NCBI GenBank assembly: GCA_050015275.1
Contig: JBEKBS010000022.1
Span: 1-47,728, forward strand
Direction: 5' to 3'
Length of the DNA stretch: 47,728 nucleotides
Source: DATKJS01 sp050015275
GTDB lineage: Bacteria; Acidobacteriota; Aminicenantia; Aminicenantales; Saccharicenantaceae
Below the pieces are notes generated by a model, which worked only from the letters and a program-made list of their open reading frames with translations, ran no database searches and had not been told where the DNA came from. The stretch's first letter is position 1, and each line of letters starts with the position of its first letter. The translations under genes were made by a program, and so were the position numbers. Of this stretch, positions 31,172-39,439 are shown piece after piece.

Positions 31172-32889
31172 TGGCCAAGAGGATTGTCATTGACCCCGTG
31201 ACCCGGATCGAAGGCCATCTCCGGCTCGAGGTCGAGGTCAAGAACGGCAAGGTCACGGATGCTTACAGTTCGGGAACGATGGTCCGCGGCATCGAGAAGA
31301 TCCTCGTCGGGCGCGACCCGCGGGACGCTTGGGCTTTCACCGAGCGGGCCTGCGGCGTCTGCACCACGGTCCACGCCCTGTCCTCGGTCCGGACAGTCGA
31401 AGACGCCCTGGACATCGAGATCCCGCCCAATGCCGAGCTCGTCCGCAACCTCATGTTTTGCGCCCACTATATGCAGGACCACGTCGTCCATTTCTATCAT
31501 CTCCATGCCCTCGACTGGGTCGACGTCGTCAGCGCGCTGAAGGCGGACGCGGCGAAGACGGCCGAGATCGCGCGGAGCATCTCCGATTGGCCGAGGAGCT
31601 CGCCGGGCTATTTTTCGGACGTCCAGAACCGTCTGAAAAGGCTGGTCGAGAGCGGCCAGTTGGGGATCTTCGCCAACGGCTATTGGGGCCACCCCGCGTT
31701 CAAGCTCCCCCCAGAAATCAACCTCCTGGCCGTCACCCATTACCTCGAGGCCCTGGAGTGGCAGAAAGAGATCGTCAAAGTCCACGCGATCTTCGGCGGC
31801 AAGAACCCCCATCCGAACTACCTCGTCGGCGGAGCGCCGCTCTCGATCGATATCGACGAGGCCAACGCCGTGAACATGGAACGGCTGGCCTTCGTCGGCA
31901 CTCTCCTCGGCCAAGCCAAGGAGTTCGTCGAGAAAGTGTACCTGCCCGACCTGATGGCCGTGGCCTCGTTCTACAAGGATTGGGGGGCCGTCGGAGAAGG
32001 GCTTCCCAACTACCTGGCTTATGGCGACCTGCCGACGGCCGGCTACGCCAACCCGGACAAATTCAAGTTCCCCCGGGGCATCATCCTCGACAAGAACCTC
32101 GGCCAGGTGCACGCTGTCGACCCGCGCGACCCGGGCGGAATCGCCGAAGAGGTCGCCCATTCTTGGTATTCCTACAGCGACGGCGACGGCCAGGCCAAGC
32201 ATCCCTGGCAGGGGGAAACGGCCCTCAATTACACGGGCCCCAAGCCGCCCTACGACGAGCTCAACGTCGAGGGCAAGTACAGCTGGCTCAAAACCCCGCG
32301 CTGGAGGGGGAAACCCATGGAAGTCGGCCCGCTGGCCAGACTCCTCGTCGCCTACGCTTCCGGGCGCCCCGACGTCATCGGGGTCGTCAACGGCGCCCTT
32401 CAGAAGCTGGGGGTCCCGGTGACGGCGCTTTTCTCAACCCTCGGCCGGACGGCGGCCCGGGGCCTTGAAACGCTCCTCGTCGCCGGCTGGGCCGGAGAAT
32501 TCTTTGAGGACCTCCTCGCCAACATCAAGAACGGCGACACCCGGATGTTCAACGGGGACAAATGGGATCCCGACACGTGGCCGGCCGAGGCCAAGGGAGC
32601 GGGGATGTCGGAGGCGCCGCGCGGCGCCCTCTGCCACTGGATCGTGATCAAGGACAAAAAGATCGCCAACTACCAGATGGTGGTCCCGAGCACCTGGAAC
32701 GCCTCGCCACGCGACGGGAAGGGGCAGCGCTCGGCGTACGAGACCGCCCTGCTGGGGACGCCGGTCCATGACCCGGAAAAACCCCTCGAGATCCTGCGGA
32801 CCGTCCACTCCTTCGACCCCTGCATCGCCTGCGCGGTCCACGTCTACGACGAGCACGGCACGAACCAGGCGCGCGTTTTCACCTTCTAG
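31171..32889 (+). CDS. hyaB: [NiFe] hydrogenase large (catalytic) subunit
   Basis: This 572-residue catalytic subunit oxidises H2 at a Ni-Fe centre. The N-terminal ligand motif is RACGVC (Cys61, Cys64). The C-terminal motif is DPCIACAVH (Cys551, Cys554, His557), followed by the peptide VYDEHGTNQARVFTF, which the maturation protease removes after His. Both agree with group 1 enzymes. The start ATG overlaps the small-subunit stop (TGATG), with GGAGG 6 nt upstream; the GTG one codon earlier is less likely. It partners with HyaA and is exported by its Tat signal. The protease gene hyaD is in the same operon, but no hyp genes for Ni-Fe centre assembly lie in this window. Confidence 0.95.
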   Translation: MAKRIVIDPVTRIEGHLRLEVEVKNGKVTDAYSSGTMVRGIEKILVGRDPRDAWAFTERACGVCTTVHALSSVRTVEDALDIEIPPNAELVRNLMFCAHYMQDHVVHFYHLHALDWVDVVSALKADAAKTAEIARSISDWPRSSPGYFSDVQNRLKRLVESGQLGIFANGYWGHPAFKLPPEINLLAVTHYLEALEWQKEIVKVHAIFGGKNPHPNYLVGGAPLSIDIDEANAVNMERLAFVGTLLGQAKEFVEKVYLPDLMAVASFYKDWGAVGEGLPNYLAYGDLPTAGYANPDKFKFPRGIILDKNLGQVHAVDPRDPGGIAEEVAHSWYSYSDGDGQAKHPWQGETALNYTGPKPPYDELNVEGKYSWLKTPRWRGKPMEVGPLARLLVAYASGRPDVIGVVNGALQKLGVPVTALFSTLGRTAARGLETLLVAGWAGEFFEDLLANIKNGDTRMFNGDKWDPDTWPAEAKGAGMSEAPRGALCHWIVIKDKKIANYQMVVPSTWNASPRDGKGQRSAYETALLGTPVHDPEKPLEILRTVHSFDPCIACAVHVYDEHGTNQARVFTF

Positions 32890-32898
32890 GAGGCGGGC

Positions 32899-33591
32899 AT
32901 GAAGAAAGCAACGCTCGGGCGCGTCTACGTTTGGGAGCTCCCCGTCCGTTTCTACCACTGGATCAACTTCATCTGCGTTATCATCCTCTCGACAACCGGC
33001 TATCTCATCGGCAGCCCGCTCGCCATCCAGAGCGCGGCGGAGGCCTCCTTCTCCTATTGGTTCGGGACGGTGCGGGCCGTCCATTTCTTCGCTGCCTACC
33101 TCTTTTTGTTCAACTTCCTCTTCCGGATCTACTGGGGGTTTGCGGGGAACCGGTTCTCCCGATGGGACAATTTCATTCTCTACAGGAAAAAGCAGGTCAG
33201 GGAAGTCGCCAACGTCCTGAAAGTCGACATCCTCCAGACCGTCGTCCCGCCGATGGAGTCCATCGGGCACAACGCCCTGGCCGGCTTCACCTATTTCCTC
33301 GTGTTCCTCGCCTTCGGATTCCAGGTCATCACGGGATTCGGACTATATTCGGCCATGAGCAAGTCCTGGTTCCCCCGGCTTTTCGCCTGGATCGTGCCGC
33401 TGATGGGCGGCGACTTTGCCGTCCGCCAATGGCACCACATGGTGATGTGGTTTTTCCTGCTCTTCGCCATCGTCCACGTCTACCTCGTCTTTTATCATGA
33501 TTATGTCGAGGGCCGAGGGGTCTTATCGTCGATGGTCGGGGGCTGGAAATTCATCGAAAAGGAATGCAGGCCGGAGGACATTGAAGCCTGA
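32899..33591 (+). CDS. hyaC: Hydrogenase cytochrome b subunit
   Basis: This 230-residue membrane protein has four main transmembrane helices and the histidines expected for two b hemes: RFYHWINF, VRAVHFFAAYLFL, and QWHHMVMWFFLLFAIVHVYLVFYHDYVEG near the end. It anchors the hydrogenase and passes electrons to the quinone pool. It begins 9 bp after hyaB, with AGGAGG upstream. The maturation protease gene starts inside its last codons. The family match to HyaC-type Ni/Fe-hydrogenase cytochrome b is clear. Confidence 0.92.
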   Translation: MKKATLGRVYVWELPVRFYHWINFICVIILSTTGYLIGSPLAIQSAAEASFSYWFGTVRAVHFFAAYLFLFNFLFRIYWGFAGNRFSRWDNFILYRKKQVREVANVLKVDILQTVVPPMESIGHNALAGFTYFLVFLAFGFQVITGFGLYSAMSKSWFPRLFAWIVPLMGGDFAVRQWHHMVMWFFLLFAIVHVYLVFYHDYVEGRGVLSSMVGGWKFIEKECRPEDIEA

Positions 33592-34048
33592 ACGGATCCT
33601 CATCCTCGGCATTGGGAACCTGCTGGCAGGCGACGAAGGGGCCGGGATCCATGCCGTCATGAGGATGGAACGGGCGGCCCTGCCCGGCCACGTGACCCTC
33701 CTCGACGGGGGGACCGGCGGCTTCCATCTCCTGTCCCTGTTCCGGGAGTACCCCGTGATCATCCTGATCGACGCAGCCCTGGACGGACGGCCGCCGGGAT
33801 CCGTCGCCGTCCGCGCGCCGCGGTTCGCCCGCGATTTCCCGCCGTCCCTCAGCGCCCATGACATCGGGCTCCGTGACCTCCTCGAGTCCGCAGAGTTGCT
33901 CGGGCCTCTGCCGAGGGTCCATCTGGTCACGATTTCTATTGAAAAGATCCCAGCCCTGTCTCTGGAGCTTTCGGACCCGGTCAGCCGAGCCCTGCCGGCC
34001 GTCGAACGGGCCGTCTTCGAGCTCGTCGAAGCCGCCACCTCGGCCTGA
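33581..34048 (+). CDS. hyaD: Hydrogenase maturation endopeptidase
   Basis: This 155-residue nickel-dependent protease removes the C-terminal peptide of the large subunit once the metal centre is built. Metal ligands of the HybD type are seen: Glu in GIGNLLAGDEGAG (near residue 17), Asp in ILIDAALDG (about 62) and His in SAHDIGLRDLL (about 92). The start is taken as TTG at 33581, with GGAGG 3 nt upstream, overlapping hyaC by 11 bp. The longer frame is an Arg/Ser-rich shadow. It closes a hyaABCD operon; the E. coli partners hyaE and hyaF are absent. Confidence 0.88.
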   Translation: MKPERILILGIGNLLAGDEGAGIHAVMRMERAALPGHVTLLDGGTGGFHLLSLFREYPVIILIDAALDGRPPGSVAVRAPRFARDFPPSLSAHDIGLRDLLESAELLGPLPRVHLVTISIEKIPALSLELSDPVSRALPAVERAVFELVEAATSA

Positions 34049-34166
34049 GGCGGCCCGGCGCCAGGCGGGGGGCCCGGCAGCGATGCCGCCCTCTCTTCTT
34101 AAGGAGGGGATTCTTTTAAGCGGCCGTTTGCGTTAAGATAGCCGCCCATCAATCAGCGGGCCAACT

Positions 34167-34907
34167 ATGGACACAACGGCACTTGTTATCCTGGTCATCG
34201 TCGTGATCTTCATCGCGGCCTTCGTCCGGTCGGCCCTTGGGTTCGGGGACGCGGTCATCGCCATGCCCCTGATCGCGGCGTCCGCCGGCCTGAAAACGGC
34301 CGCTCCCCTGGTGGCGTTCATGGGGCCCGCGATCTCGATCCTCATCCTGGCGAAACACTGGCAGAGCGCGGATTTGAAGCCCGCCGCTAAGCTCATCGCC
34401 GCCTCGATCGCGGGGATTCCCCTGGGGATCTATCTTCTCACGCGCCTGCCCGAGGCGCCGCTCAAGGCGGCACTCGGGATCATCATCCTTCTCTATGGCC
34501 TCTTCGGCCTCCTGAAACCTGCCATGAGGATCGAAAACGAAAAAGCGGGGCTTCCCTACCTCGTCGGTTTCGCTGCCGGGATCCTGGGCGGGGCCTACAA
34601 CATCAACGGCCCTCCGGCCGTGATCTACGGGATGCTCAAGGGTTGGCCCCCGGAGCGATTCAGGGCCACGTTGCAGGGATACTTCCTGCCGACCGGACTG
34701 GTCATCCTCCTCGGCCATGGGGCGGCCGGACTTTGGACGGGGCAGGTCCTCAGGCTCTTCGCTTTTTCCTTCCCGGCGCTCTGCCTGGGAGTCTGGCTCG
34801 GAGGGAAGGTCCACAGTCGCGTGCCCGAAAAACGGTTCAGGCAGGCGGTCTACGCCTCTCTGGTCATCATGGGCGGATTTCTCGTCCTCCGGGCTCTGCT
34901 TCCCTAG
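34167..34907 (+). CDS. TauE/SafE family membrane transporter
   Basis: This 246-residue membrane protein has about eight helices. The N-terminal helix is followed by the family signature FVRSALGFGDAVIAMPLIA, and the second half repeats it as FAAGILGGAYNINGPPAVIYGM. The family exports sulfite or small organosulfur/carboxylate anions, but the substrate is unassigned. The RBS is weak. It lies 118 bp after hyaD with no clear terminator in between. Whether it belongs to the hydrogenase unit or to the activase downstream is unclear. Confidence 0.85.
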   Translation: MDTTALVILVIVVIFIAAFVRSALGFGDAVIAMPLIAASAGLKTAAPLVAFMGPAISILILAKHWQSADLKPAAKLIAASIAGIPLGIYLLTRLPEAPLKAALGIIILLYGLFGLLKPAMRIENEKAGLPYLVGFAAGILGGAYNINGPPAVIYGMLKGWPPERFRATLQGYFLPTGLVILLGHGAAGLWTGQVLRLFAFSFPALCLGVWLGGKVHSRVPEKRFRQAVYASLVIMGGFLVLRALLP

Positions 34908-35013
34908 GATTCCAAGTCCTCGTCTGAGCTCGCGAGATCCCAGGGGAGTGGCGCTTTTTCCGGAATACCTTTATGATTTGGGGGAGAATCCGGCTCCGTG
35001 AGGTTTTGAAACC

Positions 35014-38000
35014 ATGATCCTCGGCGTCGATATCGGGTCTTCGGCCACAAAGGCCGTTCTCTTCGATGACGACCTGCGCCCGGTCGCGCTCAGCGAGGGG
35101 CCGAACCGGGGTGATTCCGCCGGCGCCTTCCGGGAGGTCGTCACCCGGATCCTCGAGGGCCGCGCCGGCCTCCGTCTCCGCATCGGGATCACCGGGGCCG
35201 GCCGCGGGATCATCCAGGCGCCGCCCGAGATCTTTCTTTCCAACGAGGTCGTCGCCCTCGCCCTGGGCGCGGCGCACGGCTTTCCCGAAGCCAGGTCCGT
35301 CATCGAGATCGGCGCCCAGACTTCCCGCTGGGTCCTGCTCGACAAGGCCCTGGGAGCGCCGGCCGAGCCCGGGATCCTCGACTTCGCCCTGAACGACGTC
35401 TGCGCGGCGGGCTCGGGGGCCTTCCTTGAACAGCAGGCGTTCCGGCTGAAGCTCACGATCGAAGAATTCGCGTCGCTGGCCGCCACGGCCAAGCGGGGCG
35501 CCATGATCGCCGGCCGGTGCAGCGTGTTCGCCAAGACGGACATGATCCACCTTCAGCAGAAGGGCACGCCCCTCGAGGAGATCGCCTACGGCCTTTGCCA
35601 GGCGCTGGCCCGGAATTTCGTGGCCACGGTCCTCAAGGGACGCGAAGCCCTCCCGCCGGTCCTTCTCGCCGGAGGCGGGGCCCGGAACGGGGGGCTTGTC
35701 CACGCCTTCCGCGAAGTCCTCGCTCTCGGAGGAGGCGACTTAAGGTTGCCGGAGCCTCCCCATTTTCTGGGCGCGCTCGGAGCGGCGGTCGGAGCGGCCG
35801 GCGGCGCTGAAGAGCTTCCGGTCCCGGACCCCGGGTTCCTTTTTCAGTTCCTTAAGCCTCTTCGATTCCACCATAGAGTCCGGTCTTTGGCGCTGGGGGC
35901 GCTCGAAATCCGCGGGGCCGAGGAACCTTCGCCGGAGCCGGACGAATTCATCTGGGGCTTCCTGGGCGTCGACATCGGGTCGGTGAGCACCAACCTCGTC
36001 CTCATGGACGCGGAGAGCCGCGTCCGGGCGGGCATCTACCTCCCGACCAAGGGCCGGCCGATCGAAGTCCTGCGCGAGGGGTACGTCCTCCTCCGGGAGA
36101 AGTGCCCGGCCGGCTTCGAGCTCCTCGGCATCGGCGCCACGGGCAGCGGTCGTCACCTGGCGGGCACCCTCCTCCAGGCCGACGTTGTCCACAACGAGAT
36201 CACCTGCCAGCTCCGGAGCGCGATTCAGTATTTTCCGTGCGTCGACACGGTCTTCGAGATCGGAGGGCAGGACTCCAAGTTCATCAGCGCCCGCGACGGA
36301 AAGATCCTGGATTTCACGATGAACAAGATCTGCGCCGCCGGCACAGGGTCCTTCCTCGAGGAACAGGCGGAGATCCTGGGCATCAGGATCGAGGAAGAAT
36401 TTTCGAGACTCGCTGCCAGCTCCCTAACCCCTACGGACCTTGGCAGCCGGTGCACGGTCTTCATGGAATCGGAGATCTCCGATTCGCTGGGCCGGGGCGT
36501 CCCGATCGAAGATATCTCGGCGGGGCTGGCGTTCTCTATCGCCCGCAACTACCTGGAAAAGGTCGTCGCCGGCCGGCCCGTCGGAAAAACCGTCGTCTTC
36601 CAGGGCGGTGTCGCCTCCAATCCTTCCGTCGTCAGGGCCTTCGCTCTCGAGATCGGCCGCGAAATCCTTGTCCATCCCCACAACCGGATTTCTGGGGCGA
36701 TCGGGGCAGCGATCATGGCCAAGGAAAAGGTCGGGAGGACCGGGAAGACGTCCCCGGACGCGGCGGCGATCAGGCGGAGGCTCGGGCAGGACTACACGGT
36801 CACGAGCTTCACCTGCTCCCATTGCTCCAACCGCTGCCAGGTCAACAGGATCACCTTCGAGGACGAGGTCGCCTTTTTCGGCGACACTTGCGAGAGATAC
36901 ACGTCGAAGCAGGGCTTCAGGCCGGCGCCCGGAGCGGCGGAAAGGGCTGCTTTCGTTCCCGATCTCTTCAAAGAGCGGGAGGACATCCTGGAGAGCTTCA
37001 TCCACAATCCGCCCAACCCCGGCCCACGGATCGGACTCCCCAGGGCTTCGGCGCTCTGCGAATTCCTGCCGTTCTGGGCCGCGTTCTTCCATCGGCTGGG
37101 TGCCGAGGTCCTGGTCTCGCCGGCGAGCCAACCGGAGATCCTCGAGATGGGTCTCAGGAAAACCCCGGCCGAAACCTGTCTGCCCATCAAGGTCTCCTTC
37201 GGGCATATGGAATGGTTCGGCGACAAGCCCGTAGACCGGGTCTTCTTCCCATCCGTCATCGACCTCCACCGCGATCCCGCCGAATCGATGTCTCTCTGCC
37301 CGTACTCCGAGAACTTCCCATTCATGGCCAGGGCCGCGACAAGGGCCGAGATCCTCGCGCCATCGGTCTGCTTCAACGGCAACCCGGAGGATTTCATGAA
37401 GTCGGTCGCCGAGGTCCGGGAAGCCTTGGGCAAGAGCGACGCCGATGTCCGCGATGCCTACGAAGCCGCGTCCGAGGCCCTGCGGGACTTCCAGAAAGCC
37501 CTCCGGCGAAGAGGCCGGGAGGTCCTGGACGGGCTCGACGGCGACGGGCGGTCCGCCTGGGCCGTCCTCGGCAGGCCTTACACCCTCCACGACCCCTTCC
37601 TCAACCTCAACCTGGGCCGGCACCTGGCCAAGCTCGGCATTGTGGCCCTGCCGATCGATTTCCTTCCGCTCGACGGGATGGGCGGCGTGGACTGGCCCGG
37701 CGCCCCTCACTGGCGTTATAACCAACAAGTCATCCAGGCGGCCCTGTGGGCAACGGAGACGCGGGGGATCCGGCCCGTCGTCCTGACCAATTTCGGCTGC
37801 GGTCTCGACGCTTTCGCCATGCGTCATGTCCTCAGGATCTTCGCCGGCGAGCCGCACCTCGTCCTGGAGTTCGATGAGCATCGGGCCGAGGCCGGCCTGA
37901 TCACCCGGCTCGAGGCGTTCCAGGACGAGGTCCGGGAGACAACGAAAGACGTCCGGCGTCCCGCGCCGTTGCGGCGCCCGGCCCGGGCCCATCCGGAATC

Positions 38001-39186
38001 CCACGAAGAGAACAAGGGCCGGAAGTTCTTCCTCCCCTATTTCGCAGACCACGCCTTCGCCTTCTCGGGGGCTCTCAGGGGCGTGGGCATCGAGGCGGAA
38101 GTCCTGCCACGCCCCGACGCCGAGACCGTGGCCTTGGGCGAGCAGCACAGCACGGGCAAGGAATGCCACGCCTATTCTGTCATCGCCGGCGACTTCGTCA
38201 AGCTCGCCCGGTCAAAGCGGCGGGGGGACGAGGTCTTCTTCTTTCCAGGCTCCATGTACACCTGCGTCCTGGCCCAATACGATAAAGCCTTGAACTACCT
38301 CGCCGAGGACCTGGGGGTCGAGGACTTCGAAGCCTTCGCCCCGACGAGCGACGGCCTGGCCCAACTCTTGACCATGAAGGGGCTAATATTCCTCTGGCAG
38401 GGACTGGTGGCCATCGACCTCCTCGTCCGGGCCTCGTGCGCGATCCGCCCCTATGAGGTCAGGAAAGGGGCGACCGACGAGGCCCATCTGGCGAACCTCA
38501 AAGACATCGAGGCCGGCTTGGCGGCGGGAGGGATCGCCCCGGGCCTCAAGAGATGCGCCGAAAGGCTGAAATCCATCAGGAAGCGGGAAAGGCCGCGGCC
38601 GGTCGTAGGCATCGCCGGCGACATCTATACGCGGATCAATCCCGTGGCCAACCACGACCTGTTCCTCAAGCTGGAGGAGCTCGGCTGTGAAGTCAGGCCG
38701 TCGTCGTTCTTCGTTGACGGAGTCGACTTCGACCTCGGCCGGAGCCTCCGGCAAAAGCTCGTCGGCCGCAAGTACGGGGCATCCTCGGTCATGGCCCTCC
38801 TCTACCTCCGGAAGGAACTCGAGAAGCTGAAGGTCCGCAAAACCCTGGAGAGGGCCGGGCCGATCGGGAAGGACCCGACCTACAGCGATATCGTGAAGTT
38901 CAGCTCGCGCTACGTCGGACCCGATAACAACGAGTTCCTTTTTCTCAATATCGCCAAGATGGTCGCTTTTGCCCGGCAGGGCGTGGACGGCGTCATCAAC
39001 GCCATCTGCTTCAATTGCATGATCGGGACCGTCTCGGCGGCTATCGCCTCGAAGATCCGCCAGGATTACGGCCAGATTCCCATCCCCACGTTCACCTACA
39101 CCGGGTCCGAACTGGCGGCCGAAAGGACCAAGCTCGAGGCCTTCGTTTACCAGGTCAAGCAATACGCCAAGCGCAAAAAGCGCTGA
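35014..39186 (+). CDS. Fused acyl-CoA dehydratase activase-related protein with two ATPase domains
   Basis: This 1390-residue cytoplasmic protein combines several domains. The first ASKHA ATPase domain (about 1-275) starts GVDIGSSATKAVLF and holds Cys130 (NDVCAAGSG) and Cys169 (GRCSVF). The second (about 316-575) starts GVDIGSVSTNLVLMD and holds Cys440 (NKICAAGTG) and Cys480 (SRCTVF). A Cys-rich segment (CSHCSNRC...TCERY, about 600-630) leads into a DUF2229-like region and a C-terminal dehydratase/double-cubane-like region (KECHAYSVIAGDF, CFNCMIGTVSAAI). HgdC/BadFG relatives hydrolyse ATP to drive electrons to very low potential through a [4Fe-4S] cluster held between two subunits. Here both halves are on one chain. 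Substrate and partner are unknown. The RBS is poor. Confidence 0.85.
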   Translation: MILGVDIGSSATKAVLFDDDLRPVALSEGPNRGDSAGAFREVVTRILEGRAGLRLRIGITGAGRGIIQAPPEIFLSNEVVALALGAAHGFPEARSVIEIGAQTSRWVLLDKALGAPAEPGILDFALNDVCAAGSGAFLEQQAFRLKLTIEEFASLAATAKRGAMIAGRCSVFAKTDMIHLQQKGTPLEEIAYGLCQALARNFVATVLKGREALPPVLLAGGGARNGGLVHAFREVLALGGGDLRLPEPPHFLGALGAAVGAAGGAEELPVPDPGFLFQFLKPLRFHHRVRSLALGALEIRGAEEPSPEPDEFIWGFLGVDIGSVSTNLVLMDAESRVRAGIYLPTKGRPIEVLREGYVLLREKCPAGFELLGIGATGSGRHLAGTLLQADVVHNEITCQLRSAIQYFPCVDTVFEIGGQDSKFISARDGKILDFTMNKICAAGTGSFLEEQAEILGIRIEEEFSRLAASSLTPTDLGSRCTVFMESEISDSLGRGVPIEDISAGLAFSIARNYLEKVVAGRPVGKTVVFQGGVASNPSVVRAFALEIGREILVHPHNRISGAIGAAIMAKEKVGRTGKTSPDAAAIRRRLGQDYTVTSFTCSHCSNRCQVNRITFEDEVAFFGDTCERYTSKQGFRPAPGAAERAAFVPDLFKEREDILESFIHNPPNPGPRIGLPRASALCEFLPFWAAFFHRLGAEVLVSPASQPEILEMGLRKTPAETCLPIKVSFGHMEWFGDKPVDRVFFPSVIDLHRDPAESMSLCPYSENFPFMARAATRAEILAPSVCFNGNPEDFMKSVAEVREALGKSDADVRDAYEAASEALRDFQKALRRRGREVLDGLDGDGRSAWAVLGRPYTLHDPFLNLNLGRHLAKLGIVALPIDFLPLDGMGGVDWPGAPHWRYNQQVIQAALWATETRGIRPVVLTNFGCGLDAFAMRHVLRIFAGEPHLVLEFDEHRAEAGLITRLEAFQDEVRETTKDVRRPAPLRRPARAHPESHEENKGRKFFLPYFADHAFAFSGALRGVGIEAEVLPRPDAETVALGEQHSTGKECHAYSVIAGDFVKLARSKRRGDEVFFFPGSMYTCVLAQYDKALNYLAEDLGVEDFEAFAPTSDGLAQLLTMKGLIFLWQGLVAIDLLVRASCAIRPYEVRKGATDEAHLANLKDIEAGLAAGGIAPGLKRCAERLKSIRKRERPRPVVGIAGDIYTRINPVANHDLFLKLEELGCEVRPSSFFVDGVDFDLGRSLRQKLVGRKYGASSVMALLYLRKELEKLKVRKTLERAGPIGKDPTYSDIVKFSSRYVGPDNNEFLFLNIAKMVAFARQGVDGVINAICFNCMIGTVSAAIASKIRQDYGQIPIPTFTYTGSELAAERTKLEAFVYQVKQYAKRKKR

Positions 39187-39218
39187 CGCGCAGCTCACAC
39201 GAATTATTAATTAATTAC

Positions 39219-39430
39219 GGTGACACACAACTCATTACCGAAATTGTCCAGTTTCCCTGAACTCTTCTCTGCATAAAATCGCCCGGCACAGGGACGACCC
39301 AACACCGTCCAGACGCAGATAGCGCCATCCACTGAACTGTGCATTCAATCGTGAAAGATAACCCCGCTGGATGCTTTTCTCCCCGGCGCATAATTAGGGA
39401 TTTAGTTGTGTGTCACCAAAATGTGTCACC
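39219..39430. mobile_element. Small element with 14-bp terminal inverted repeats (MITE-like)
   Basis: GGTGACACACAACT at 39219-39232 is an exact inverse of AGTTGTGTGTCACC at 39405-39418. The right end is followed at 39422-39430 by a partial extra copy, TGTGTCACC. The interior (about 170 bp) holds no convincing gene and its codon character differs from neighbouring genes. AT-rich flanks (TTATTAATTAATTA) adjoin the left end. It sits between the stop codons of two converging genes. Repeats starting GGTGACAC flank some RAYT/Y1-type transposase elements, and a remnant of such an element is my best guess. Confidence 0.55.
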
Positions 39431-39439
39431 GAAATGAGA

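Noticed and set aside
39233..39404. Transposase gene inside the inverted-repeat element
   Set aside because: I translated the interior in plausible frames and found only a short, motif-free peptide with no catalytic residues of any transposase family.
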